Positions 38,701-50,750 of a stretch of DNA of 64,000 nt are shown piece by piece. Position numbers and translations under genes: made by a program. Position 1 is the first letter of the stretch. Each line of letters opens with the position of its first letter. Where the stretch lies: the NCBI GenBank assembly GCA_003254925.1, contig QANZ01029560.1:76797-140796 (forward strand), written 5' to 3'. Origin of the DNA: Chamaecrista fasciculata. Lineage: Eukaryota; Streptophyta; Magnoliopsida; Fabales; Fabaceae. Below the pieces are notes generated by a model. The model searched no databases. It had not been told where the DNA came from and worked only from the letters and a program-made list of their open reading frames with translations.

Positions 38701-39988
38701 CTGAAAATGAGATCTGGACAATTTGTCTCTCATGTATTCTAATAAGTGAGTTGACAGAGAAAAAAGAAAAATTCCTTTTTAGAAAGAAAAACTAACCACA
38801 AATTCATTTTGTGACTAAGAAGGAAAAATATTCTTTATCTCTTTGCCAACTCATTTAGAAGTACAAGAGATAAATCATCCATCTCATTTGTTCAAGTATG
38901 AGATAACATTAAAAAACAAACAAAATGATATTGTGGACTAACAATGAAACAAATGAGAAAGTTTAATAATCAAAACGAAATGAAAAAAATTAAAGTATCA
39001 AAACAGAATTCGCTTCGCCCTGCAGTAGAGTAAAATAATATCTTGACCACCAAAGAAATCCATGTTTAAAATGATTAATGTAGTGATATGCAATTAGTTT
39101 GCACTTCAAACAATTCCACCGATGAGAGTGGCAAAAGAAACTGCAATCTCAATTCAAAAAAACAGTTAAAATAATGACTTGTAGATGAAGTCCTCGTTAT
39201 TGGTTACCATAATGATCATCGAGATATTCTTCTTCACGGCCATTGTAGAATTTGCTGGTTGAATACCTCAAGAAACAACCAGTATACATACACCTCCCTC
39301 CTGCACCAGGCACACATTCCAGAATCTTGTCCGATGCTTGTTTCAAGCAATTCCTGCAATTCTGTTCATCGACTGTTCGCCAGCACTGCGCTAACGCAAA
39401 AACCTCATCCACTCCTCCTCTCTGACCTCCGACGGCGAATCTGTGTCTCGACGCACTCTCCGTCACGTTCCGAACCACCGAAGCCACCTCTCTCGCGAAC
39501 CCTGGTCTCAATTCTGGCTCGTTCTGCAAGAATTTCGATGTCGCCTCGCAATCGCATATGTCGCTAGTCTCGTCCCTGCTTTCCACGAAGAATCGGTAAT
39601 GATCGTAGCGAAGGAAGCAGCCGTCGAGGAAAACCCTACCCGACAATGCGGGTAGGCATTTGGGTAACGATTCTCGCGCCTGGGCGAAGCAAGTGGCGCA
39701 TTGTTTGGAATCAAGATCGCGATGGCATTCGGCTAATGCGTACATTGCAAGCGAAGTGCTGACGCTATAGACGGCTCCCCAACCTCGTTCGTTGATTTTA
39801 TAGGACATATGCTCCATTAGGGCTTGGAAAATTTGGATCATGTTTCTCGCATCAGGGTCTCGAGAAGACCCGCAGGTGAGACCAGCTTCGGTGATTCGCG
39901 CGTCAGATTGAGCCGCACATAATAAGGACCGAGATGAGACGATCATCAAATAGACGCATAAGCCGATTTGGATCGCTCTGTTTTTCAT
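35766..39988 (-). CDS. Cysteine-rich receptor-like kinase, CRK2 type
   Basis: Six exons join in frame to 696 aa: 39988-39208, 38400-38287, 38200-37853, 37473-37233, 36486-36342 and 36227-35766. A signal peptide ([20 protein letters not shown]) is followed by two DUF26 (Gnk2) domains, each with C-x8-C-x2-C ([13 protein letters not shown] and [13 protein letters not shown]). A membrane span lies at about 262-285 ([20 protein letters not shown]). The kinase domain begins near 317 and keeps the G-loop GQGGAGSV, the lysine of [18 protein letters not shown] (Asp about 455), DFGLA and GYIAPEY, so it should be an active RD Ser/Thr kinase. The C-terminus is Ser-rich. Overall it fits CRK2, a plasma-membrane receptor kinase; the extra length over Arabidopsis CRK2 (about 650) is mostly in the tail. 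Intron 5 (36487-37232) and intron 1 (38401-39207) contain repeat material. Confidence 0.9.
37070..37180. repeat. Small stem-loop repeat in CRK intron
   Basis: TAGTGCACTATAGGTGAAGG near 37072 pairs with CTTCACCTATAGTGCATTAC near 37158. An A-run and a second short pair (AGAAAGTGTCGCACTGTCAC) lie between. It lies inside the intron between kinase exons 4 and 5 and resembles a small MITE. Confidence 0.55.
38540..39040. repeat. Degraded foldback repeat in CRK intron 1
   Basis: The left phrase ATCATTTTAGTCTTCAAACT and TACTTTGGTCCTCAAATTC face the loosely complementary right phrases AATTAAAGTATCAAAACAGA and AGTAGAGTAAAATAATATC. Similar text occurs at 42680-42770 and 60183-60385. An old MITE is likely, but the boundaries are uncertain. 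Confidence 0.35.
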
Positions 39989-40403
39989 CTACTATCGCAT
40001 TCAGAAAGGGGAAAAATCAATCAAACAAGGGTTACCAATCGATCTCTCTAGAATGGGAATTAAGAGAGAAAACCGAGTGATCTACATTCTACAGTACAGC
40101 TTCTCCCTCTCTGTGTTCATCGGATTGTAGTATTGTACCACAGAACTGAAGTAGAAGAATCTTTTACTTTTTATTTGTTTGTTTATTTTTTTCTCGCTGA
40201 TCAGTTTGAGTAATTATACTACAGGCATGATCATGAAGGTTGCTTATTCGCAGCGAGATAGAAATAGAAAATGACGACGACTTCATGAAAATGGACAATG
40301 AATTTGCAAGAAAAGGAGGTACTTTTCTTAATTTGGATTCGAGCTAGAATTGCAAACGAGGGAATTTCGTGTTCGCGTGGCAAGCCATATAGTTTAGCGC
40401 TCT

Positions 40404-40900
40404 AGGTTCCCTCCTTTTTCATGATTTCAACTATTTAGTCCATGCATTTTTTAAATAGACTATTTGGTCCCTCAATAATTACAAATGTCAACTTATTAGT
40501 CCCTATAGCCTATATTTGTTACTAACACTGATGATCTGACCGTTAAGTATACATGTGACACGTTAAATGTCACATATTTAACTATTTGAAATCACTTGAG
40601 GTTTGAAATTTGGGAATGCTTCAATACATTATGTTTTTTGGGTCTGACTCAATTGTAGGGCGATTTAATTGTGTTTGTTGGTCTGGTTCTGTTGATTTAA
40701 GTGACTAAGATGCCAAAGTGGCAATTAATGATGCCATATAAGTATTTAACATCCAAATCATCAATTAATTTAACGGGTTCTAACTGAAGGACGAAATAGT
40801 TTATGATTATGATAATTGAGGAACTGAGTAGTCTATTTCAATAAATGAGGGATTAAATCATTGACTCAGTAAAATTGGAGGACCAAATAGTAGGTTTCCT
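40404..40900. mobile_element. Foldback MITE, CTATTTGGTCCC family, copy 2
   Basis: Block for block this matches the copy at 29927-30480, including CTATTTGGTCCCTCAATAAT, ACATGTGACACGTTAAATGT, GGGAATGCTTCAATA and the right end GGACCAAATAGTAGG. It lies about 400 bp upstream of the CRK start codon. Non-autonomous. Confidence 0.7.
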
Positions 40901-42049
40901 CAACCATAAATGGCAATTTGGTAAATTAGAAGAGGAACCATATTTGGGCCGTCATGACAATCATAAGCCCACTAGGACATATTTAAATGGACTGGGCCTC
41001 GAACTACGTGGACCTATCAAATTCGACTCATGGATCAGGTGTCTCTGTCTCAACTTTAGGCACATAATTATACTTATGGATTCTGACCCACAAAATAGAA
41101 AAGATTATGGTTATGGATAACTTTACCATTAGACTTCAACATGGTACTCATATTTAATCAGTATCATAAATTTTATTTTATTTTATGAATTTCGACATGG
41201 GTAAAAAAATATACTCATATTTATCTGAAAAGTAATTTCTCAAGTTGCAACAGATAGCATGCACAGGATTTTGTTCTTGATATATACAATGAATGGTGAA
41301 GATTGATTTCACATATTGAGCTAAGTCCTAATTAAGGTGGTCCAATCTGAACTGTACGTGTCGTGCTAGTTATCTTATCTTTTCATGCTATTACATGCTT
41401 GATGCTTCCTTCATTTTGTATTGTAGTGTACTCTAGACAGTGATAATATAGAGTGTGAATATGTTGATGCCATTTTTTCCATTATTCACTATCCAATCCA
41501 ATCCATCACACACTGCTCTTCAGCTTTTTCCGTCGGTTACACACTTACACCATAATATATATAATAATATATAGATATATATATATAATAATTCTTTAAT
41601 CTTTCCCTTTCGTTTCCTTCCTTTTTTCGCAATCGGACACAACCAAGTGCTGCGTGTGCGCTTACAGTAGTGTATCTGTATAATGATGATAATATAAAGG
41701 TGAAAATTTTATTTTACTCATTGAATTATAGATTAATTATATTTCAGTCCTCAAATATTTTGTGTTTTAGTTTAGTTCTTAAACTTTTTTATTTGTTTTA
41801 CTACTAGTTTACATGATTCTATCTAAAATCTATTATTAATTCTAACGTAAATAATTGAGATGAACGATTTCTTTTTCATACATATATTAACAAGTGAGAG
41901 TTAGCAAGTAAAGAAAGAAAAAATTTCTTCTTAATCATAAATTGAAGATAAATTTCACTTTCTATTAATTTACTTACAGAGAGAAATTATCCAGGTTAGG
42001 TACCCAATTTTAAAAAAAAAATATGATATACACCCTTAATAATCACAAA

Positions 42050-42640
42050 AGATACTTAATCAAAGAACATTCTCCATGAACGCCTAGACGATACACCTAA
42101 AAACACTGAAGTTCGTTGGAAACAGATCACGTTGCGTTTAATGCGGGGATCCTCGTGACAGTATCGGGAAGGCAAAACCCATTGGGCTACAGTGTACCCT
42201 CCGCAGACAAAAGCAAGTGGTAGTGACTAAAGTGTTTCACCCCCAAGGGGTGTGGTGCAGTCTGTATTTATTGTCTTCACCTACCCTATTTAAAGTTATC
42301 AGGAAATTGTCACGACAATCCACACATCACTTGTCGAATTCTGACACCACAAAATTTGACCTACAGAACAGGCGCCAAACACCTATAACACGCACCTGTC
42401 AACATCTCACACACACCTTGTACTAATCGTAACCCAAGAAATCCCCAGAGTATAAATAGCACAAGACATTCTCTAACAAAGATAACTCATTCATTCACAC
42501 ACAAATTGATCATCCTAGAAACCGCTTGAGAGAAGAAACACAAGGAACCCTCTTTGTACTTCTTGTCTTGCAGGTTTACTACAACCTCAAGCCCTCTCCA
42601 ACCTCATCTATAGGAAATTTAAGGTAAGATCTATCCCTGA
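42050..42640 (+). mobile_element. Possible LTR-like fragment
   Basis: The segment has a TATA-like TATAAATAG (about 42451) and a downstream leader (CTTGAGAGAAGAAACACAAG). Its base composition is richer in C than its surroundings, in the manner of a retrotransposon LTR. No second copy, internal region or coding sequence is seen, so it would be a solo or truncated fossil. The family is unknown and the boundaries are guesses. Confidence 0.25.
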
Positions 42641-44275
42641 TTTACTTTAGAGTTTTCACAGTAAAAACAAGATAGAATCATATTTTGGATTAACAATAAA
42701 GCAAATGAAAAACAAATTGAGGACCAAAACGAAATAAAAAAAAATTGAAGACCAAAATGAAATTTGGACATAATATAAATATATATAATTTAGTAGGATA
42801 TGGTAATTAGGGAGATAACGTTCATGAGGCTGTGCTTCACGGACGACACATGATGAGTGAAAAAGGCTATGCGTTTTGTAAGGACGTGAGTGAGAAAGAA
42901 TGAAGGAAGAATATAATGTGCACTGCTGCTGTGTGCTTCTTCACTTCCACTCCTATTTTGTCTTCATCTTGACTTCTGTTAGCGTCCCATCTTTTATGGG
43001 ATTGTGACTCTCATTAAATTCAAGTCTTTTACAAGGTTTAAACTCTCAATTCTCATTCTTCCTTTAATTTCATTTTGCCATTTCATAATAACGTCCCCAC
43101 CCCTGATTTTGACTCTTTCTACTTTTTACCCTCCTACTTTTTCATGCCATTCTTTTTTTACTCTGTTATTTTATTTCATGTAACTAATAAACTAAGATTT
43201 TATGTTAGTGCATGCCAAAATCGTTTTAACATATGATTGCTGTTGATCTGTCATGTCATTTTTCACATATGTTAGAACTTAGAAGGTAATATTTTGTTAA
43301 TAATTAAGAGGAGGGTCTTGATGAGTACCAAGTAGAAGGAACCTAATAATTATTAAACCCCATGGCCGACCACTCCAAACAACGAGTTTCACCCGTGCTG
43401 CTACAATCATCAATACATACCTCCCACACAACACACAAACACTCATTGGGAGACTATATTATCACCATTCACCACTAACTATCTCTCTGCACAGGCCAAA
43501 AATGTTATGGTCACTGCATTTTTTTTGGATGTAGTGTGTAATGGAATTCGACTGTATATCTTGTTTGGTCCTTTTGTATCAGCAATTTAGCATATTGTGA
43601 AGTCACGTGTAGTATAAAAGATAATACATAAAGCCTTCTTTCATTTTCCTTCTTTTCTATAAAGTTTGAATTTTTTTTTTAGTACAGAAAAGTTTAAATG
43701 AATTAAGTCAGTTCAACAAGAGTTTATAAGAATATTTACAGAGTACTTATTATCAAAGGTTCTCATGTTAACAGTGAAATTTAACATTACAAATCAGGAC
43801 CTTAGTTTATGAACCAACTCCTTACCAAGTATATCCATTTTGTTGGCAAATTTGAATATTTTGGGCGACAGAGACTGTAGTGTAAAAGTTCTATCTACTT
43901 GCTTTTTGTACCTTTTTCACCTCCATAATATAGCAAAATTACCCGTGACTTGTCTCGTATAATATGCCTAGAAGTCCTTCTCGTTTCTCAATTCAGAATG
44001 CCAAGGCAACGAAATAGACAATTCTCCAGCACTCAATTTCACGTCACTTATCCTTAATATAACCATCATCCTCCAATCACCACCGAACACTCTGAATTTG
44101 AAACCCATCGTTTAAGCCACTTCCATAACTCATAAATCCCTTCATTTTTTTTTTCTCATCTCTCTCTCTCTCTCTTTCTCACCCATCCAGTACAGCATAG
44201 CTCAATGCCTTCTTCATTATCTTCATACTTCATATGCTTTCATACGCTTTCTTAATACATGTTTGAAACTCTAAG

Positions 44276-47200
44276 ATGGGTCTGCTTAGATTCTTTTGTG
44301 CGTGTATACTCTGTTGTTGGGTATTTTCATTACTGAGTTTCACAGCAAAATGTGGAAGTTCAGAAGTATCTGTGAAATTCTTGAGGACTCCCCATGCCTT
44401 CTCGCACTTGAACTCAGCTACATTTGCTTTTGAAGCTCTCGATTCTGATAATGGCAGACCATGCACGAATTGTTCCCTCACTTGCAAGGTTTGTGCTATT
44501 ATTCTGAGCAAAAAAAAAAAGAAAAATTTGTCTTTTGTTGTGACATGGGAACTTATAATAATGTAGTTGATGATTGAATTTCACAAATTTCTTCTGAAAT
44601 TCCAAAAGGAATCCTCAAATTCTCATGCAAAGACATAAATATGGAACTAGAAAATTTAGGGGGAAAAAGAACTTTGCTCTGGGTTTAGAAAAAATTTCTG
44701 GGTATTCTAATTATGTTATGCATGCAGCTTGATGATGGGGTCGCATCAGTTTGTAAATCAAGAAGAATTACCTACTCTAGCTTGAAGGATGGAAATCATA
44801 GTTTTGAGGTCTGCACCAATGGGCTCCCAGGACTTGGATGTTCTAGCTATAACTGGACTGTTGGTTAAGAAACCATCCTTTTCTCTATTCTTCTAGTTAT
44901 CATTTAGTTATCGAGTAAACATACAATTTGATCCTTGAAACGAGTTGAGAACTTAATTCCTGAAAATCTAATTTACACACTTTAATCTTTGCAAGTTAGG
45001 GAGACAATACAACTTAGTTCCTTAAGTCCATTTTCTAAGGACTAACTTATCCCTTAATTCCATTTTCTAAGGATTAACTTATAGAGACAAAATGACTAAA
45101 ATGTATTGGTTTCACAACTTTTAGGGATTAAACGGTGTAAATTAGATTTTCAAGGATTCAATTGTTAATTCGTTTATGTTTCAAGGAACAATTTATATAT
45201 TTGATCTTTAGTTATCACTTTTACTTATGGCCTTATGCTTCTATTAATTTCTTGCTGTGTCACTGTTACTGTCAAAGCCTTTCACATGTTTTCTGTTAGA
45301 AAAATTCCTGCTAGATTCCTTTTGTCTGTGAAATCTTCATTAATCGGATTTGGTTTACAAATGGTTTAACTGCTTATACAAATAACTTGGAAAGAATCAG
45401 TTTTAGTAATTTCATATGACATAGAATTAGCATACATAACTAGATTTCGCTCTCAGCAAGCAAGATCAAGTTTATATTGTCGTAGAAATGTGATAAACTA
45501 GAGTTACTTAACTATGTATGGGTGAACTGAGATTCACATAGCTTTGTTTATTTCATGGAATGCTAATCTAATGACAATATTGCCTTTACATTTTTTCAGA
45601 TACAGTTCCACCAACAGCTTATGTTACTGCCTCAACATCTTTCACTAGTGCTTCAAATGTTTCAGTGAACATATCTTTTAGTGAACCTTGTATAGGTGGA
45701 GGAGGTTTCGGATGTAAGTCTGTGAATGCTTGCAATGTAAGTAGGTGATTGTCTGTTTATGTTTTCTCTGTTAGTATAATTCACTTTAATCATGCTGACT
45801 GAGCCATTTGGCTTATTGATCATTGCTTGTATCCTCCATATTAAATGTTTATAGGACTTTCTAGACATTCTTTTACTGGTGGAAAAATCCAACATTTGTA
45901 TTTGAGTGAATGCACAATTTGGTCTTTAAAATATATATTTGCTTAAGTTTTAGTCATTATATTTATTTCTTCACATGACTTAATCTCTCAAAATTTGTAA
46001 CTTATTTTTATTTCTATCAGACCAAACTGTATGTGTACTTGACTTTGAACAACCAATTTTTATAGAGGAATAAACCCAGTGACTTTTCAGAGACCAAATT
46101 GTATAATTTCTCTTTTTGGGCCAACAAATTAAAAAACATGATACTGGATAAATTTTTTTTTTTAACAAATTGTTTTTATATTTCTTCACAGCTTCTGGTG
46201 TATGGTGCCGGCCAGGTTATACCATCTTCCTTCACCATTTTGCAGCCCAACCTCAAGTATTCTCTTCTCGTAAGTTTGTCATCTATGGTTCAATACGGAC
46301 GAGCAATTCTCGTAATGGACAGAAATTTCTGTACTGACATTGCTGGTAACAGCTTTGCAAGAGCTCCAAATTCAAGTGTTTATGTACATTTTGGTGAGTG
46401 TTAGCCTTTTATCATTTCCACATGAGTAATTTTAGTATTTCCTGATATATGATTTCTATAAATATTAGTGGATATTCATGTTCTACAGATAGAAGATGGG
46501 ATTATGTCAACATGAGGACTCATATATCAGAAAGGCTACTTCAACTTAACAGTGAAACTAGAACAGTACTGGCAACTAACGACTACAATAAGCTAAAAGT
46601 ATATTTGTACTTCTCAGCACCAATTCTGAATTCCTCTTCAGAAATTATCAAGCATCTCAGCATTAATCAGGGCTCGCTTCTTCCAACTAGCGGAAAAAGT
46701 CATACAAATCGGAGATTTGGATTCATGGTCAGTTTATCCTAGGAAATAATATTCTATGATTGTATATCTTATGCTTCTTTCACGTATTCCTATTCTCCTT
46801 ACACTTTTGTTTTTGGTGGCATATTCCAATCTCAGATTGCTAATATATCCTCAACAACTATAATCTCAGTGAGCTTCAATTCAACGTCTATAATAGGAAG
46901 GCAGGGAATTCAAGTTGCTCCCGTTTCACCAGTTACTTTCCTTTTCGGTAAATTTTTTACTCCACTAAATGTAAAAAGCATTTCATTCATATATCATTTT
47001 TTTTCTTATGCTAGACTTACCTTTTATCTTTTTCTTCTACCTTCTGATAACCACACAATGATGGACATCAAAATGTTGAAATTCCATTACTCTCACGTTA
47101 TATGTCGGCATGGATGGAATTCAGATTCTGATAGGCCAGATGTGATTTTGAGTACATATAGAACAAGAACAAGAGAAGACAATGTCCAGATATTAATCAA

Positions 47201-50200
47201 GTTTATGAAGCCTGTTTTCGGCTTCAATTCCTCTTGCGTATCAACATCAGGAGGGAATATGAGAAGGCAAGTATTTTCTAGCTGCACATTGTTGTACTCT
47301 TATCGAAGTGCTTAACTGACACTGCATTATGAAAATGCCAATGCAAATTTACAGTTTATACAAATTTTTCTGTCCAGCTTTCATGAAATAAGTAGGAGCA
47401 CATACGTTATTGAGCTACAAGCAGATGATGATTTTGTATCTGTCAAAGTTCCTGAGAATGTAACTCATGATATTGCTGGAAACAAAAATCTAGCATCCAA
47501 TGTTCTACAAGTGAGGCACTGTAAGGGTCTTTTGTGATTTCTGTTTTTTTCCTGTATGCCTCATGTCCATGTCTAATCTTGCGTATTTTTTTTAGGAAAA
47601 ACTTGTTAAACTAATGACTTGCACTTTTATGAACCATGCAGACTCCATACCTCTGATTTCCAAAGTGATTTCTGTATTTGCAACTGTTACTTTTGTGTTG
47701 ACATCTCTTGCTGCCGGATTGCTTACTATCTGTACTTCTAGCCTTCAATACTTTGGTGCATTTTCGAGACCGTCGTCTTTCTTGACTGTCGATCCTGCAA
47801 GGAATCTTTTTGTGAGATGTTTAACTTACTTCAACGATACCACATTTTCTTGCTCAATATCACATTTATTTAAAATTTTGAATGTGCTCTCAAACATGAT
47901 CTTTCTATACCTGATGAATTATATGCCTTTGCAGAGAATTCTATGCCACATTCAGATCTTTGCATTGTCTAGATGGCTAGCAGTGGAGTTGCCTGTTGAG
48001 TTTTATGAATTTGCCAAGAATTTGCAATGGACTATACCCTATTTTAGTTTGCCATGGGAAACTAAAGATATGAACCTGATTTTAGAAGGCTCTAGTCCTT
48101 TTGGGAAGTCAAATCCCTTCACCTCCAAAGTTCCAGTGGCAATCCCAACCATGAAGTTAATAGATAACTTGAATAAAGCTGCCTCAGTATATGGGTCACC
48201 ACTTACTTCTTCCGAGTACCAGTTATATTTTGAGGTCAGAACATTGTACCTTCCATATTTATTCATTAACCTCTCTATGTTTGTGGAAAATGGACTATGT
48301 AATTGATGACCACTGACATCAGCAGAACCGAAATATGCAACCGAAAGCTGAGTTTATTATGGATTCACAACACTCTAGTGGGTAAGCCTTATGAATTTTA
48401 TACAATGTTTGAAGGCCTTAACTCATAACAGTATATTTTGAATATATGTCATTCATTAACTTCAAGTTTACTTGTTTGAAGCTTTAAATATTGTATTGGT
48501 TAGAAATATTTTAATACATGCTGTCTGAACAAAAATAAAAAGGAGTTTCACAGAACAAATCTAGAGACCTCGTCGGGTTTCAAATTATAAATTTTGTTTA
48601 TCCATTCAAATATGCAATATGTAGATGCTTAAGCAAGGTTTGCATGACTTGAAATATACTTCCTGATTGACATTGTTTTTTGTTTGTTAATAGGTGGACG
48701 GATTTTTACAGAAGCATGTTTTGGTTAGCTGTGATCTATGGAGGTTTGATGCTTCTGCATATATTTCTCATATTTATTTTGAAATTCAAAATGAGAAATT
48801 CTGAAAAACCAAGGAAATATGGAGCACTCACTTTCCCAAGATTTGAAATTTTTCTCCTGTTTCTTGCATTGCCTAGCATTTGCAAGGCCTCTACTGCCCT
48901 TGTAAAAGGTAATCTGGATGTTACTTATCATCTTCTAACCCTTTTCTTCTTCATGTGAATGTTATTCCAAATGACAGAAAATACACATTGAATTCTACAG
49001 AAACAATAGCTTTTAATGTTTCTTACTTGTATGGATTTAGGAGGAACAACCTCAGCAAAAGTGGTAGGCATTCTTCTGTTGGCTTTCGCGTCGTTTCTGC
49101 TTCTATTCTTGTTCATGTTCCTCTCAGTAGGAATTACACTTGGAAAACTACTTCAGTACAAGGAAGTCCATCAAGAAGGCCAGAAATTTCACTGGTACCA
49201 AGAACTTGTCCGCGTGACTCTAGGACCGGGTAAAAGAGGCCAATGGACATGGAAAGACCTACCAAATTCTGTTCATTTAACCATCTTTGGTCCTCTATTT
49301 GAAGATCTAAGAGGCCCTCCAAAGTACATGCTTTCGCAGATTGCCGGTGGCCGTCCTCCGAGTCAGAGTGATCGTATTATTGCCTCCGAGGATGAAACAG
49401 AAGACGCAGAGGCACCTTTCATTCAAAAGCTGTTTGGGATTCTCAGAATATACTTTGTGCTTCTTGAATCCATAAGAAGAGTTTCACTAGGGATTTTGTC
49501 AGGTGCCTATAAGGAGGCTGAGTCTTCAAAAACTCCAACAATCATCATGCTCTCTATATCAGCATTTCTTCTATTCTTCATTTTGCTCAAGAAGCCTTTC
49601 ATAAAGAAAAGAGTTCAGCTGGCTGAGATCATTTCGCTTGCCTGCGAAGTTGCTCTATTTGCCACTTTCTTGGTTCTCATAAACAATGATTTCTCAGTCA
49701 GAACTGAGAGTAAAGTTGGAATCTTTATGCTTATCCTTTTCCTAGTTGAGTTCTCTGCACTCATCATGAATGAATGGTTTGCTTTATACAGACAGACAAA
49801 ACGGCTAGACCCTGAGGAGAAGTCATTCTTTAGAGGCGTGAAAATCGCTTTCATTGGCTTTCTCCTCTATTTCATCCCTCAGAGATACATCAAGAGTTTG
49901 GAAGGAAGGTTCCCGAAAAATCTCGGTGGGAACAACGAAGAAACTCGGGATATTGCATTCTCGGCTGCTGATAGATACGGAAGCCCTGGAAGTAGGAGCT
50001 CAGGTGGTTCAACTGATAAACCATGGCTGAAACAATTAAGAGAGCTTGCAAAGGCTAGCTTTGGAAGTGGTGGAGCTCCAAATGATCCTTCTACTAGTAA
50101 TGCTAGATGGAGTGGGATATGGGGAACAAGTAAAAAGAGTGGGAGCTCTTCTATGGCTTCATCTTCAGATTTCAAGTCAAAACCAAGTGGTTTGTACAAA

Positions 50201-50230
50201 GATTTGGAGGCCATTTTTGCATCCAAGTGA
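44276..50230 (+). CDS. Ig-like-repeat multi-pass membrane protein, unknown function
   Basis: Thirteen exons join in frame to 1084 aa: 44276-44488, 44728-44863, 45600-45736, 46192-46393, 46489-46727, 46836-46947, 47125-47266, 47378-47520, 47642-47811, 47935-48234, 48326-48381, 48694-48908 and 49041-50230. A signal peptide (MGLLRFFCACILCCWVFSLL) is followed by a Cys-rich extracellular half (to about residue 440). That half has repeats of the bacterial-Ig-like kind, such as the linker DTVPPTAYVTASTSFTSAS and SVNISFSEPC. About nine membrane spans follow, from LISKVISVFATVTFVLTSLA (about 445) to FMLILFLVEFSALIMN (about 910). The C-terminus is a Ser/Gly-rich tail ending DLEAIFASK. The layout (beta-rich ectodomain, then a clustered helical channel-like part) recalls TRP-like or FLC-type proteins, but that is topology only. 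Intron 7 starts with GC (AAG/GCAAGT, 47267). Intron 2 holds a MITE. No biochemical role can be given. Confidence 0.8.
44917..45206. mobile_element. Foldback MITE in intron 2 of the Ig-like protein gene
   Basis: The left phrase AATTTGATCCTTGAAACGAG and AATCTAATTTACACACTTTA face the right complements GTGTAAATTAGATTTTCAAG and TATGTTTCAAGGAACAATTT. The centre has a tandem pair of CCATTTTCTAAGGA. It is removed with the intron, so it is harmless to the protein. Confidence 0.6.
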
Positions 50231-50750
50231 AAGTGTATGTGTGTGTGTATGAATCTATCTGTGTTTGTGAAACATTTTTAGCTCGTGGAAGATTTAAACC
50301 AGAGCTACGCTTGCATCTATTGATGTATCTATTGTTTGAGGATGATCTAGAGTTAGAGAGTTTGCACTTTGCACCATCATCTTGCATGCAGAGTATAAAA
50401 TCTTAATTGAACGCTGTGCATTTGAGGGTGATGCTATATTATGTTTAAAAAAGTTTTACTGTTAATGACAAGTCTGTAACGTTTTGGGCTAAAATCTGCT
50501 TTCAGTCTCAGTATTACAATACCCTAAAATTTTCAGCAAATTACACGAACCTTCTTAATTTAACTCCCTAAATATCTTTTACATATAAATATGAGAAGTT
50601 TAAACTTTTAGTAGTGTTTCATTTACAAGTGAAAAATCAAAAGAAACCAGTTATAAAGAATCTTGAGTTAACAAAATAAAATAAGCATGGGTTAATTAGT
50701 GATTTTTTCCTTTTAACACTATCGATTGATCGTCACTTGGTGGTACTAAG
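50231..50750. other. Short spacer between two plus-strand genes
   Basis: 3' UTR of the Ig-like protein gene, starting with a (TG)n-like tract, and then the promoter of the PPR gene. AT-rich with no other feature. The spacing of about 520 bp is short for this region. Confidence 0.45.

Larger units (their letters stand above)
39989..44275. other. Gene-free region between divergent genes
   Basis: This region holds the promoters of the CRK gene (minus strand, to about 40300) and of the Ig-like membrane protein gene (plus strand, from about 43900, with a (TC)n tract near 44160-44180). Between them are the MITE at 40404-40900, an LTR-like fragment near 42050-42640, and AT-rich sequence. No exon is supported. 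Confidence 0.45.

Noticed and set aside
42217-42426. A 69-codon ORF in the LTR-like fragment as a gene
   Set aside because: No protein signature. It lies in sequence that looks like non-coding repeat.
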